Shown: positions 28,306 through 39,018 of the stretch, in pieces
Numbering within the stretch: the stretch's first letter is position 1
Layout: every line of letters starts with the position of its first letter
NCBI RefSeq assembly: GCF_905475345.1
Contig: NC_066588.1
Span: 7,580,001-7,644,000, forward strand
Direction of reading: 5' to 3'
DNA length: 64,000 nt
Source: Vespula vulgaris
Taxonomy: Eukaryota; Arthropoda; Insecta; Hymenoptera; Vespidae
Made by a program: the position numbers and the translations under genes
Notes under the pieces: model-generated
What the model was told of the DNA's origin: nothing
The model's input: only the letters and a program-made list of their open reading frames with translations
Databases searched by the model: none

Positions 28306-31024
28306 CTCTACTTCGTTTTCTACAATTCTCGAAGGAAAGAATGCGAAAAGAGAAGAAGAAGGAGGAGAAGGAGGAGGAGGAGCAGGAAAAGGAAGAAGAT
28401 AGAGGACAGAGAATCGGGCAAGATTCCGGTCTATTCAGGTGGCTCTCTTCGGGAGTGTGTTCTCGTCGGGTCTCTTAGCAATTAGCGCCGTTAGGACGAG
28501 TAGGTACGTCCGATCTGGGAAACGGTATCCAGAGTACGGTGCTTCGTCTCCTCGTCGGTTCGGATAGTACTTCCGCCCATCCATCCACTGTTACTCGGCC
28601 CGTGACATCGCTCTAATTGATCCCTATTCCCATAACGCGCTTCTCCCACCGAGTACTAGGATATCGAGTTACTACGTACCTTGTCATGCACGTATATACG
28701 TACATACAAACACGTACGTACATACATGCATGCATGCATGCATGCATGCATGCATAGATACGTGCATATATCTACTATCCTGGGCAGTTATCGGCTGCTC
28801 GACTTAAAGAGGACGTTGGAAACTCTGTCATCGACCGTTCGGCTCTCCTTCAAACCTATACGATACGATGATAGTAGGACGTTCGCGCTTTCACGAGAAA
28901 ACGCGTTGTCGAAAGACCATCGTAACGCGCTTATATCGGTGCCATTAACGAAGTTAGGATCACCGTCGCTGAGATGAGCATCGTAATCTCTATGATCGTT
29001 CGAAAGTACCTGGAAGAAGTTATAAACCTAGCCAAATAATCGTTATTAGGTATATCACTTTCCTTCTAGCACGATTTCGAAGGCAACCTCCTTTTACGTT
29101 ACGATCCTTATTATATTAGAAAAATGTTTAATGCTCTATTATGATTCTAACGTTAGAAAAATCTAATCGATTGACGTTAAAAATTGATATTAAAGAATAA
29201 AGAAAAAAGTTCGTTTTCAAATTCAAGCCAATATTCTCGGTCCTTTCTGTTTCATTGATCCCACTGCTCTTTCAGGCGTTATCGTCGGCGACGTACCCAT
29301 ACTATGCGGCGGCAGCAGCTGCCGCCGCGGCGGCGGCGGGCGTCGCGGGTGTCGGAGGCGTCGGTGGCGTCGGGGGTGCCGGCCAGCTCGGCTACTGGTA
29401 TCCGCCCCAATCTTACCCGACAACGGCAACGCAGATGCAAGCCGGTGGTTTCCTTCAGGGAATGCAAGGCTATACTTACGGTCAGTTTGCAGGATACCAG
29501 CAGGCGCAGTATATGGGGTGAGTTTACCTTCCACTTGTCCTTGTTTGGTTTTTTTTTTATCTTCTACGAAAATATCGACGATCTTTCGAAGAATTCCAGA
29601 AATTTTTCGGATGATAACGCGATTCGTTTGTATACGATGCTTTATGGTTCTTTAAAAAGAGCAAAAAATTACATCACAAATATTTTCTATTTATCAACGA
29701 AATTCTTAACGTTTGTAAATTCGTCGATTACATTTTCTTGAACACTCTGTATGTATGTAAGTATATAGATATATTGTAAAGTATCATCAAACACTGTCAC
29801 CTTTTCGTTGCCAGCTGACCATACTTGACTGATGTTACTGTCCGACTGTGGTCAGCCAGCGTCATTGCAGTTTAACCGAAACCATGACTTCCAGCTAAAT
29901 GCAATTCCGTTGTTAGAGTCCGAGTAAAATTTTCCATTCGATATTAGGGAACATGTTGCTTTCTTTATCGAACGAATACTTCATCGAACATACATAGCGA
30001 AATTTACATATTATTTATGTACGATTTTTACGAGTAGTACATTCTCGTTACGTTTGGACATTAACAACGTTAAAATATGCAAAAACAGAATGGGAATGGG
30101 TGTCCATGCTGCTGGCACGGCAGCTGGATGGGGCCAAGGATTACCTGGGGGACCACAGTTACCACCACACCACGCTACGACGGTCACGGCACCCCCAGGG
30201 GTTCAAGCCGCACCCCCGCCTCCACCACCCCCGGCGCAAATGATGGCCTATCCGATGCAACAGTTCCAGGTAACCATTACTTTTCTCTATCAGCACGACG
30301 GTATACATGAATGTCCGTGTGTTCTGCCGTACCCCTGTACGCATCGATGCTTTCAATGGAATTCTGTTTTCCATGTTTCTATTAAATATTGCTTTTTAAT
30401 TTATCCGAAGAAGATAGTAATTGTCATGATTTCTGAATGCTACATGCCGACATTGGTTCTGAATTAATGTACATACGTTTTGAATTACAACGAACGACGT
30501 CTAGACATTATTTTACGTTTAATATTTAATTATATACACTCCTCTGCTTTGTTAATATTTAATGTTAACGAAAGAAAAAAAAAAGAAGCAAAAAGTTACC
30601 TTTTGATTTTGCACGTTGTCACAGATACGCTTTCTCGATTTTTGAGAAAAAGTTTACATAACACTATTCATCCTTCATCGTGTATATTCACTGTTACATT
30701 TTTATTTCTATAATTTTGATCAATAGGAATGCATTTAACACGCATCATTTCGTCACATAGTAACACGCATGCTCCTCGCACAATTTATTAATCTATCGAG
30801 TATCTCCCTGGAATAACATCGTTCTTAATTCATTTAGAATATGCAAGAAAATATCGATATATACATTTGTTTCTCTTCACAAACGTTATAAAGTAGAAAA
30901 ACTCATGAACATCCTCGATTGTAATCGTCACAACTTTAGCAGTATGTAAGCCAGAAGAGATACTCGAGTGGTCCATCTTAAAAGACTGTCTTTATTTACA
31001 TATTTCGGTTCGCAGGCACAGTGA
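3884..31024 (+). CDS. Rox8: Rox8 / TIA-1-TIAR family RNA-binding protein, 3' part of gene
   Basis: This is the C-terminal 281 residues of a TIA-1/TIAR homologue; the 5' exons (RRM1 and most of RRM2) lie upstream of the window. Coding exons are 3884-3986, 23934-24114, 27713-27842, 29276-29517, 30089-30269 and 31016-31024, each with AG/GT borders and matching phases (846 nt, no internal stop). Visible in order: the end of RRM2 (NGQWLGSRSIRTNWATRKPP), a short linker, RRM3 with RNP2 (VYCGGL) and RNP1 (KGYAFIRF, whose Arg codon is split by an intron) ending in CSWGKE, then a low-complexity tail with 11 Ala, GVGG repeats, YWYPP, poly-Pro and a Gln-rich end. The family binds U-rich RNA next to 5' splice sites and in 3' UTRs, acts in nucleus and cytoplasm, and uses its Q-rich tail in stress granules. 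The last exon codes only for Ala-Gln before the stop. Identification is firm; the orthologue name is by similarity to fly Rox8. Confidence 0.93.
4886..4938 (+). repeat. (CCGA)n tetranucleotide array
   Basis: About 13 units of CCGA/CGAC with one ACCACC interruption near 4894. It is the only CpG-containing tetramer array in the window and so a dense CpG cluster. Confidence 0.95.
6286..6938 (+). repeat. Three (CT)n tracts
   Basis: CT runs at 6286-6328, 6479-6522 and 6895-6938 are separated by unique sequence without a recognised gene. Confidence 0.93.
7529..7581 (+). repeat. (CT)n microsatellite
   Basis: About 26 uninterrupted CT units. Confidence 0.95.
8112..8228 (+). repeat. Compound (GA)n-(GATA)n-(GA)n array
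   Basis: Two (GA)n blocks flank GATA/GATG and TAGA units at about 8145-8210. Such compound arrays arise from point changes followed by slippage. Confidence 0.93.
8981..9326 (+). repeat. (GA)n tracts
   Basis: GA-rich runs with GAAA and GGGA variants at about 8951-9062 and 9271-9326. Confidence 0.9.
9642..9680 (+). repeat. (CT)n microsatellite
   Basis: About 19 CT units, following CCCT variants from 9622. Confidence 0.93.
12701..12742 (+). repeat. (GAC)14 trinucleotide array
   Basis: Fourteen uninterrupted GAC units. Open frames over it (poly-Asp, poly-Arg) have no other protein features, so it is treated as non-coding intronic sequence. Confidence 0.96.
14463..14506. repeat. (AT)n microsatellite
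   Basis: About 22 AT units. Confidence 0.95.
16672..16760. repeat. (CTA)n array
   Basis: More than 20 CTA/TAC units with AGTACTAGTA palindromic ends near 16666 and 16720. Confidence 0.94.
16919..17042. repeat. (AT)n/(ATGT)n compound array
   Basis: Alternating TATA, TATG and TTTATATG units over about 120 bp. Confidence 0.93.
17254..17358 (+). other. Candidate cassette (poison) exon in the large Rox8 intron
   Basis: Inside the 19.9-kb intron, a stretch is bounded by an acceptor (gttttaacag ending 17253) and a strong donor (gtaagt at 17359). It is 105 nt, a multiple of three, and fits the phase of both neighbouring Rox8 exons, but read in phase it meets a TAG near 17345, so inclusion would truncate the protein after RRM2. 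A second acceptor (ttgcag ending 17266) gives a 92-nt version that also stops at once. It is one of few non-repetitive stretches here. This is inference from splice signals only. Confidence 0.22.
17978..18087 (+). repeat. (CT)n tract with TTTC variants
   Basis: About 110 bases of pyrimidine sequence; the longest pure blocks are 17992-18018 and 18055-18087. Confidence 0.93.
19262..19680. repeat. Two (AT)n tracts
   Basis: TA runs at 19262-19318 and 19628-19680 with ATGT variants in the second. Confidence 0.92.
20845..20906 (+). repeat. (GGGAGAGA)n octamer array
   Basis: About eight copies of an 8-base unit, one with GAAA in place of GAGA. It is a higher-order form of the (GA)n repeats. Confidence 0.92.
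21238..21284 (+). repeat. (CT)n microsatellite
   Basis: About 21 CT units ending in CCCTCTC. Confidence 0.94.
22849..22905. repeat. (CGT)n trinucleotide array
   Basis: About 12 uninterrupted GTC units after imperfect GTCGTAGTCGTGG units. First of three unlike trinucleotide arrays within 800 bp. Confidence 0.94.
23241..23293. repeat. (CTT)n trinucleotide array
   Basis: Seventeen or so CTT units without interruption. Confidence 0.95.
23500..23632. repeat. (AGT)n array with AGC variants
   Basis: About 44 units, mostly AGT with AGC and ATT variants. It ends 300 bp before the RRM3 exon of Rox8. Confidence 0.95.
23934..24114 (+). CDS. Rox8: Rox8 exon: first half of RRM3
   Basis: The acceptor cgcag ends at 23933 and the donor is gtaaat at 24115. 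The exon enters in phase 1 and leaves in phase 2. It encodes ANAKPLTFDEVYNQSSPTNC, then VYCGGLTNGL (RNP2) and KGYAFI (start of RNP1). The segment FDEVYNQSSPTN is nearly the same as in fly Rox8 and is a strong family signature. Confidence 0.94.
25330..25425. repeat. (TCG)n/(TCT)n compound trinucleotide array
   Basis: TCG and CTT units alternate in blocks over about 95 bases. Confidence 0.94.
25670..25750 (+). repeat. GAAA/GAGA purine tract
   Basis: An 80-base run of A and G only, made of AGAAAG and AAAAAAG units. Confidence 0.93.
26203..26241 (+). repeat. (CT)n microsatellite
   Basis: About 19 CT units. Confidence 0.94.
26730..26766. repeat. (AT)n microsatellite
   Basis: About 18 AT units. 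Confidence 0.94.
27713..27842 (+). CDS. Rox8: Rox8 exon: second half of RRM3
   Basis: The acceptor is ttcag ending at 27712 and the donor is gtaaac at 27843. The exon completes the split Arg codon and reads FSTKESATHAIVAVHN, then VKCSWGKESGDPN, and ends phase 0 on ACT GGA CAG. It holds the second helix and last strand of RRM3. Confidence 0.94.
28219..28303 (+). repeat. Long pure (CT)n tract
   Basis: About 42 uninterrupted CT units in the 1.4-kb intron 27843-29275, between the RRM3 and Ala-rich exons. Confidence 0.97.
28724..28755. repeat. (CATG)n tetranucleotide array
   Basis: About eight units of the self-complementary CATG, so each strand can fold on itself. Confidence 0.95.
29276..29517 (+). 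CDS. Rox8: Rox8 exon: Ala/Gly-rich tail
   Basis: The acceptor tttcag ends at 29275 and the donor is gtgagt at 29518 (phase 2 out). The product starts ALSSATYPYY, then 11 Ala, VAG and GVGG repeats, YWYPPQSYP and a Gln/Tyr-rich segment ending QAQYMG. The Ala run uses mixed codons (GCG, GCA, GCT, GCC), which argues for a maintained protein run rather than a fresh trinucleotide expansion. Confidence 0.92.
30089..30269 (+). CDS. Rox8: Rox8 exon: Pro/Gln-rich tail
   Basis: The acceptor is aacag ending at 30088 and the donor is gtaacc at 30270. It enters in phase 2, reading MGMGVHAAGTAAGWGQGLP, then a poly-Pro run (AAPPPPPPPAQ) and MMAYPMQQFQ, and ends in phase 0. If the following 746-bp intron is retained, the frame stays open to a stop ending at 30467 and would give a different C-terminus. 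Confidence 0.9.
31016..31024 (+). CDS. Rox8: Rox8 terminal coding exon (Ala-Gln-stop)
   Basis: The acceptor ttcgcag ends at 31015 and is followed in phase 0 by GCA CAG TGA. The exon therefore adds two residues and then becomes 3' UTR. The resulting C-terminus ...QQFQAQ fits the Gln-rich end of the family, but with only nine coding bases the call depends on the splice site and phase. Confidence 0.75.
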   Translation, partial: AQ

Positions 31025-31386
31025 TCGCTACCACTATCATCGCACGGCCTGGCTTATCATTTCTTTCGAATGTCACTTAGCATCAAGATAACTGCGTCTA
31101 CAACCTGGCTCAACCTCAAATCCAGCCTGAAAAGTATCGCTGGATATCGTTCTTTCGTTCTATCGTACAGAATCACTCAGGAGCGGAAGAGAGGCAAGGT
31201 ATATTAAGAGGGAGAAAGAATAAGAAGGAAGAATAATATTGTTGTTGTTGTACATACGTAGGTACTTTTGTATCGACGTGATAAAGAGAGAAACGATAAA
31301 GTTTCTCGTTGAAGAAAGAAAGAAAAAAAAATAGCATAAAATAAAAGAAAAAGAAATAAGAACAGTAAAGTAAAGTAAAGTAAAGT

Positions 31387-31419
<33 letters not shown>

Positions 31420-31716
31420 GAAAAAAAAAAGAAAAAAAAAGAAAAAAGTAGTCTGCGTCGACGACATCTACTAATTAATTAATTCGCAATCGATCGACGA
31501 TATCTTTTCGGTTCGACTGAGAGAGAAAAAAAAATGTCTCGTCCTATCGCCCTTTGACACTTTATACCGATCGATGTGTAGCGTAACGGCTTATTACCGT
31601 GTAACACCAATGTATTTTTAGTGTATCGGACTATAGGGGGTCAGAGGTTGAGTCATGGTAAAGGCAGTTTCAGTTCGATTAGTGTTCGTATGTGTTAGAC
31701 GAGCGATTGCGAGCGA

Positions 31717-31784
31717 ATAAGAGAGGGAGAGAAAGAGAGAGAGAAAGAGAGGGAGAACGTAGATGAAAGTCATGGGAGAAAGAG

Positions 31785-31816
<32 letters not shown>

Positions 31817-31838
31817 AATGGGAGGGAGTGAGTGAGAG
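31717..31838 (+). repeat. (GA)n tracts after the Rox8 stop
   Basis: GA runs with GGGA and GAAA variants; the longest pure block is at 31786-31806. Confidence 0.92.
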
Positions 31839-33264
31839 AGATGTCGAGATTATTTCTATTTCCCTTCTTGAAATTCGGACCAAGACTTAACCAGCGTTTG
31901 TGTGTTCAAATGGTAAAGTGTGTTCTTGGTTGCGGTCCAGCTAGCGGATGAGGACTGGCTGACGCCTAGCCTTCTAGTGTGATGGTAAGCAAGTACATCC
32001 CACCGACAGGAACAACTTCTAAAGCAACAACATTTACCACCACCGACAGCAACATCAACATTTCCGTCACCATCGACGCCACCGCGACAGCAAAAGCAGT
32101 AAAAATCGTGCCGCTTCCGGCCTGACGTCTCGCGACACGAAGGGCAATAAAGGTCGAGAAACGAATATAATATTAGCTTAGCAAAACATAGAGAAAAAGG
32201 GGGAGGGGCGGGGAATAAGGTTGATAGAAAGTGAAATGTAGAGAGGAGGAGATAGATGTGAAAGTGGAAGGAGAGAAGAAAATAGAAAAAAGGGGGAGGG
32301 GGAGAGGTAAGGAAAGGAACGAAGAAGATACAAAAGCCGTGATAGATTTTACGCAAGATCCTTCCATCCTTAACTACCCCGTTACGAATTTCCACTCATC
32401 CTCCGTCGATTTTAATTGACTCGAGCTTGTAAAGGAGGAGAGGGATAAAAGAAGAAGAAGAAGAGAAAACGAACGAAAGAAAAAAAAAAAGATAGAGAAG
32501 AAATTCCGCTGTTGTTGAGCAATCGGTGACGACAGACATCCTCTCGCGTTAGTCCGCAAGAGATCTTAGTCTATTTCTAGTCTCAAATAATTTTAGGTAG
32601 TGTCTCGCCGTGTCACGTTAGTGTCAAGCGCTTAAGCACGAAAACACACGAGTTCTCGGATGCACGGACCAACCAAACGCGTTCGCGCAGCAACAGTTGT
32701 CTTAGTTTTACTACACAACGGCCGACTTTATGAATGCACAACGCACGCACGCTTGTCGAAAGAGAAGAAAAGAGAGAAAAAGAGATAGAGATAAAGATGA
32801 ATCAATCGCTTAGGTTATGCACGCGCACGCGTCTACGATCGTGCGAAATCGATCATCCAAAACTAATTAGTCTCGTCTCCCTGATCGCATCTATATACAT
32901 ACATACATACCCCATTCCCACCCTTACCACTTAATCCCCTTGCGCTGTGTATAGTGCGTGCTTTTCGAAAAAAAAATTTTTCCAAATGGACCCTTTCGTC
33001 CTATAAGAAAGAACAAAGTGGGAAAGGTAGAGAATCATCGGATACCGATCTGTTTCGTTATTTTTATAGTTTTGGGCATAAACGCGAATAGAGAAAAAAA
33101 GAAAGAGAAAGAGATATGTGTGTAATCGATAAGAAACTCGAACTCGCACCGCCGTAAGAGTGCGAAGTAATCTTTTTAATTCACAGTGTATAAAGACTAG
33201 ATAAAAAAAAAAAAGAAAGAAAAAAGAAAATTGTCGAGAAGTATCGTGAATTTACACGAGAAGA

Positions 33265-33895
33265 GAGAGAGAAAGAGAGAGAGAGAAAGAAAGAGCGAAA
33301 GAAAGAGCGAGAGAGAGAGAGGAAGAGAGGAATATATAAAAAGAAAATTATTATAAACGAAATCCAACAAGTAGCTAGTTAGATAGGTATATTATATTAC
33401 AAAGTTGCTCGACGGACGATTCGAAATTCGGCGGCAAAGCGGAGGCGAACTTTTCCGACTTAATCCACGAATAAACTAAACGACGATGATCTACGCGTTT
33501 TTAATACTGCGCGCGATCACTTACGCTCGCAACCTCCGATAAAATAACTCTTAATAAACAAATGCTATTGCGAATCAGTACAACCAAACGTACTCTTTCT
33601 TAACTTTTACAAGAGAAAGAGAGAAAGAGAGAAAAAGAGAGATAGAAAGAGAAAGAGATAGAGAGATGGGGAGAAAGAATAAAGGAGATCAGTTTGCCAG
33701 GTGCAAGAGCATTTCATACACGCATGTGCATTTATACATACGTATTTGCTAGAACAAACTCGAGGCCAAAAAGACAAATCATCCGAGCGAGTCATCGTAT
33801 TTAACAAAATAGATGAACAAATAAAAAAAATAAATATGTAGAGAAAGAAAGGGGGTAGGAGAGAGAGAGGGAGAGAGGGAGAGAGAGAGAGAGAA
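33265..33895 (+). repeat. Cluster of (GA)n/GAAA tracts
   Basis: Purine runs at 33262-33331, 33612-33668 and 33841-33895. Confidence 0.9.
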
Positions 33896-34062
33896 CTTGT
33901 AAGAAAAAAACATAAGAAATGGACCGCTCAATACTCTCGAAGTATAAACATTTTTATTATTAGTTCTCGTCCAAACCGATCTCTGACATTCGACGAGACA
34001 AGTATTTTTATAAAAGGATCGTCGGTGTGCGAGCTTCGGGTCTCGCGACGCTCTCGATCGTC

Positions 34063-34119
34063 ACGTCGTCGTCGTCGTCGTCGTCGTCGTCATCGTTGCC
34101 GTCGCCGTCGTCGTCTTGC
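34063..34119. repeat. (TCG)n array
   Basis: About nine pure TCG units, then imperfect TCATCGTTGCC units. A pyrimidine-rich exception in the purine-rich region. Confidence 0.93.
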
Positions 34120-35469
34120 GGCCGGTCAATCGCAGTAATAACCCTTGGTGGTTTTTAAATAAGCGTTAGATTTTTATATAATACTAAAGTACATACATAG
34201 AACCAAGCACTAACGAAGAAGAATAATAAGGAGAAGGAAAAAAAAGAAATTATGAAACTCGTGACTTTAAGGACACTTAAGCAATAAACCGTTAAGCTTA
34301 CAAATGGGTAAAGATTAAAATAATAGACAAAATAAAAAAAAAAAAAACGGCTTTAGCAATCTCTCAGCCTCTCTGTATATCGCTCTTTAAAAAGAGAAGA
34401 GAAATAAAGACGTTTTAAACTGGCGAACGGAAGTCGCGCATTCTCAACAACGAATGAAGGCTTTGGGAGGAGACACGGAGAAAGAAGAGAAAGAAGAATC
34501 GACACACGAATATATCCTCCGCGTGTATTTATGCATTCCCCGCGTAATTAAATCCTCCGAACGAATAAGATAAAAGAAAAGGAAAAAGAAAATAAGAAAA
34601 AAAGAAAGAATGAAAAGAAATGAAACACGGTTTCCATGATGTCCCGAATTTCGACTCGGCTAATTTATAAAAGAAAAAAAATGAACGAATATCGAGATCG
34701 TCGGTTATTGTAATAAAGATGGTGTGAATAATAACTATGATAATCTGTATGAATGAACTAGTATGTACGATCGAAAGGAAGAGAGTGAGAATGAACGAGT
34801 GAAAGCGTAAAAAGCGATAACGATGAAATATATATAAATATAAATATAAATATATATATATATACAAATATATGTATATATATATACATATGATTGCACA
34901 AGCGAAAAAATGAAGATGAATGATGCGAAAACGAGAGAAAGAATTAAATACAATGCGTAGTTAGAAATATTGCACAAAACAGCACGAAAGTTACATTATA
35001 TAGTGGCATTGAATTTCCTTCTCGTGTACGCGCGTCGTGTCTATCATCGGTCCAGTAAGTAGTAAAAGAACGGCTGCCATAATCGATTCGAATTCTGTAT
35101 TTGATCATCTTTCGCAATGGTCGTTGAAGTAATAACGCGTTAGCAGAAATTAAAATAGTTGGACACAGAAGGTGTGTATGCGTGTGTGTATGTATATATT
35201 TCACGAATAGGTGGGTGGATTGGGAGAGAAATAAAGGGAGTAAGAGAATAAAAGAGAAAGGGAGAAAGAGAGTGAAAGAAAGGGAGAAAGAGAGAAAGAG
35301 ATGGAGATAGAGGGGAAGGGGAAGGGGAAGGAAAGATTTTCGATACTTGAAAAGGTAGAACAAGGCCGAAGTTGTAGAAACTCGTAGAACGCGAGCACCA
35401 TCTATCTCCACGTTCCATCTTTTATCTCTCTGTCGCCTCCGCTTCCCTTTTGTCTCCTTTATTTTTTTT

Positions 35470-35513
<44 letters not shown>

Positions 35514-37066
35514 AAGCACTAACAGAGCGCGGTGCTCTTGCACCAACAAGAGCCACGCGCTCCCAACTTCCAGCAGCTACCCTCCCAGCCTAAGCTATAT
35601 ATATATACGTTTCTTCGTGCACCGCGAAATCCTCTCTTTGAAGCCGACGATGAAATCCGTGTTTGCCTATCCCTCAGAAATGAAACTGTCTCATCCTGTA
35701 GGAGTGCGTCGATGGATAGAAAGTCCATGAACTTTTCAGCGAAACAATGAATCAAAGGAACCGATATATAGAGAATATATAGAACGTACATTGAAAAGAG
35801 AAGAAAAGATAGAGAGAGAGAGAGAGAAAGAAAGAGACAGGGTGTTATAGAGAAATAGTGAGTGAGACGAAGGGAATGAATAGACGGAAAGAGGAGATAA
35901 AGAATGGGAGGGATAGTAACGACAGACAACGAACGATAGATCACTTTGTTATTAATCAAAAGAGATAGGGCAGATCGTGTTTTAAGCGAATCAAAAGCGT
36001 TCAACGTTTTCAAATCAAAAGGACAAGATGATCAAAGGGTGAGGCGTAGCAGCAATGGCAAGAGGGAAAGGAGGAGAGATGTTTGCCTGGCGTCCGGAGA
36101 CGCCCGGAAACGTAACTCCGAACGAACGAACGAACGAACGGACGGACGAACGACGAAATCGAAGTTTTCGAGAGGTAACGTCGGTCGCGTTGTGTTACTC
36201 TCTTTCTCTCTCTTTCTCTCTTTCTTTTTCTCTCCCTCTTCACTCTTTTTCACCTTCTCTCTTTTTTCTCCCTTTTCTCTTCTCATTTTTTTTACCCTCT
36301 TCTCTTTTCCAACCCTTCGAATCGCGTCGGGTCGCGTTGATGAAAAGCACGATCCGCTTGGAATTCGTAACGTTCACAGACGAATATTAAAGGGGGAAGA
36401 AAAAGAGAAAAGAAGAAAAGAAAGAGAGAGAGAGAGAGAGAGAAGGATAGGTAGTGGAATCCCGTTAACGCATCGTTTCGCGGACTTTAAACCACGTCAA
36501 GGACTTACGAAGAGAAAGAGAGAGAAAGAAAGAGAAAGGGAGAGGGAGAGAGAGGTGCAAATGTCAGCTAATAATCCTAAGGTCCTCTCTCAACTGGCAG
36601 TGATAAATACAGCAGTTATACCTGCCGTAGGAAAACGTGGAAAAGACCGACTGGCGCCGACGTGATCTCGATGCGTGTAACGTAATTCGATCGATTTTGT
36701 TTCGTTTTATTTTCTGTTTGTTTTTAACAAAAATATCCAATGTAACTTTTTGTCAGACGATATCACGTATCGTTAAATCGATTAAAGAGACGTCCAATTC
36801 GACGGACGTTCGAGGAAAAATTTTTTAACGATTAACATCGAAAGAAAATTTCTCTTTTATCCCACCCGTCGTATAATATAATATTCTAGAAGCGCCTTAT
36901 GTGGACACGGCGCGAACGCATTGAGAAGGAGTAACAAAATGATAACAAAAATATATATATATATATATACATACATCATACCTGCGCACAGCGGCGATGA
37001 TGAAAGCTGTTATTTTGAATCGTCGCGCGTGAGCGAAGCGCGCGCGTTGTGCGTGGTGGAAATAAT

Positions 37067-37090
37067 AGATAGATAGATAGATAGATAGTT
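37067..37090. repeat. (TAGA)n array
   Basis: Six TAGA units. Confidence 0.93.
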
Positions 37091-37745
37091 CATAAGTCGA
37101 ACGAGGAGACATGAGAAAACATAAGGGAGAAGAACAAAAATCATGTACATTATTAGTTAGGCGAAAAAGAAATAAAAAAAAAAATATAGGATATTTTTGT
37201 GAAAAGTGGGACGAGATAGAGAGAAACAGAGAGAGAGAGAAAGAGAACAAACGTAACGTTTGTGCGACGAATCTCGCCAACAATTTAGTGTAATAATTAA
37301 AAAAAAGAAAAAGAGAAAAAAGAGAAAAGAACAAAAAAAAAGGAAAGAACGAAAAAAATGAATAAGTACGCGAAAGAAAATAGCAACGAAACGAGCAATT
37401 TAGAAAATTTATCGGAAAAATCTTCTAACGAAATTCTATATCTCGAAAGTGCTCGTAAGGATCAGAAGGACTAAAGGGAAAACTTTAGTCTTTCTTACGT
37501 TTCCTTGATTTTTTTCCTTCTTCCCTCATCGCGAATAAAAAGGTCTCACTCCCTCTCGACGAAAACGCGTCTCGTTGCGCCTCTCGTCTCGATTCCACTT
37601 TTAAGATGGAGTTCCCCGGGGCCGGATCTCTTTCAAAGAATCAGCGGGGATGACTCGTCCTGTATAAAATGTTTTAAGAAAAAGGCGCCTTAAACAATTG
37701 AGGTGTGTATATTAACTTTAAGCGTAGTAGTCTCGTACTGTTGTC

Positions 37746-37747
<2 letters not shown>

Positions 37748-37788
<41 letters not shown>

Positions 37789-37813
37789 AATGCGAGAGAG
37801 AGAGAGAGAGAGA
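37748..37813 (+). repeat. (GA)n microsatellite
   Basis: Two pure GA blocks separated by AAAGAGAAAATGC. Confidence 0.95.
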
Positions 37814-38917
37814 AAGGACACCGAATGAAGTTAGCCAAGTAAGTGGACGCCCACCAAAGGGGAAACCAAAAAATGTAGTGTATAATAAAAATAAAGTGAT
37901 AAGTAGGTAATTTTAACTTAAGCTATGCTAGAGAAATGTTAAGGAGGCGGAAGAGTGTTAGTGAAAATGTGAATGGAAAGAAGGGACGAAGGATGTAAGA
38001 AAGATTTCAGAAAAGAGAAGAATGGAATACAAAGGAAAAACAAGGAGAATACTTATTAACAAAAGTTTGTCCGAAGGAAGAGCAAATGGATAAAAAGGAT
38101 ATGTGTAGGAGAGAATTTGCGAAATCCACTTATGGTACCTAAGACTTAAGGACGGCGAAGCGTCCAGTTACAACGCGAACGACACAAATAGCCATTACAC
38201 ATTTGAAGGAACACGCGTAATCTTTACCAATACATACCTATATACACAATAAACACGCGCATGTAAATACACACGTTCGAAGGAGACACCTCGTACGCGC
38301 ACCACTCCGTTATATATACAGACAACATATACGAATACATATACACAGAACATACAAATAAAACAGTGAGAAAACATCACACAACCTGTACATCGTAGCC
38401 ACACGCGTAGAAAACGTAGCGGCGAGAGAAACTTAAACGAAAAACGCTCTAGACGTAGTGTCTAGCCTAGTCTAGCTTGTCGGTCACTAAGTTTACGAGT
38501 AAGAGGAAAAAAAAAGTCGTCACGTGAAAAAAATAGCGCAGTAAGAAATTATATCCTCAGAACGCATACCAGAGCACCGTTATACCACGGCGTTACACGC
38601 ACACGCGCACACGCGCACAATATTAACACGCGCCGCGGCTGCTGCCACCCTTCAACCCTCTAATCGTTCGCCGAAGTCTCCACCCGGATTCGGAGATTCT
38701 ACGAGACCCTTACAACGTGTCCGATATCAATATGATTCTCGTCGTTCCAACGACGACAATTTTTACCGTCGTCGTCGTTTAAGCTTTTCAGCAAGCTGCC
38801 GCTTCTGGCATTTATCGAATCATGACATTTGCGAGTTACGATGGAATCTAATTTCTTCTTCTTTTTTTTTTTCTTTCCTCTTCATCCCTCTTCTTCCTTA
38901 ACCAGCAATTTCAATCC

Positions 38918-39018
<101 letters not shown>

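Noticed and set aside
29223..29534. Minus-strand frame opposite the Rox8 Ala-rich exon
   Set aside because: It is the antisense shadow of a GC-rich coding exon with a clear sense product.
35946..36665. A 239-codon open frame on the + strand
   Set aside because: It is built from (GA)n and TTTCTC stretches giving Glu/Arg and Ser/Leu/Phe runs; overlapping frames are equally long, so openness follows from composition.
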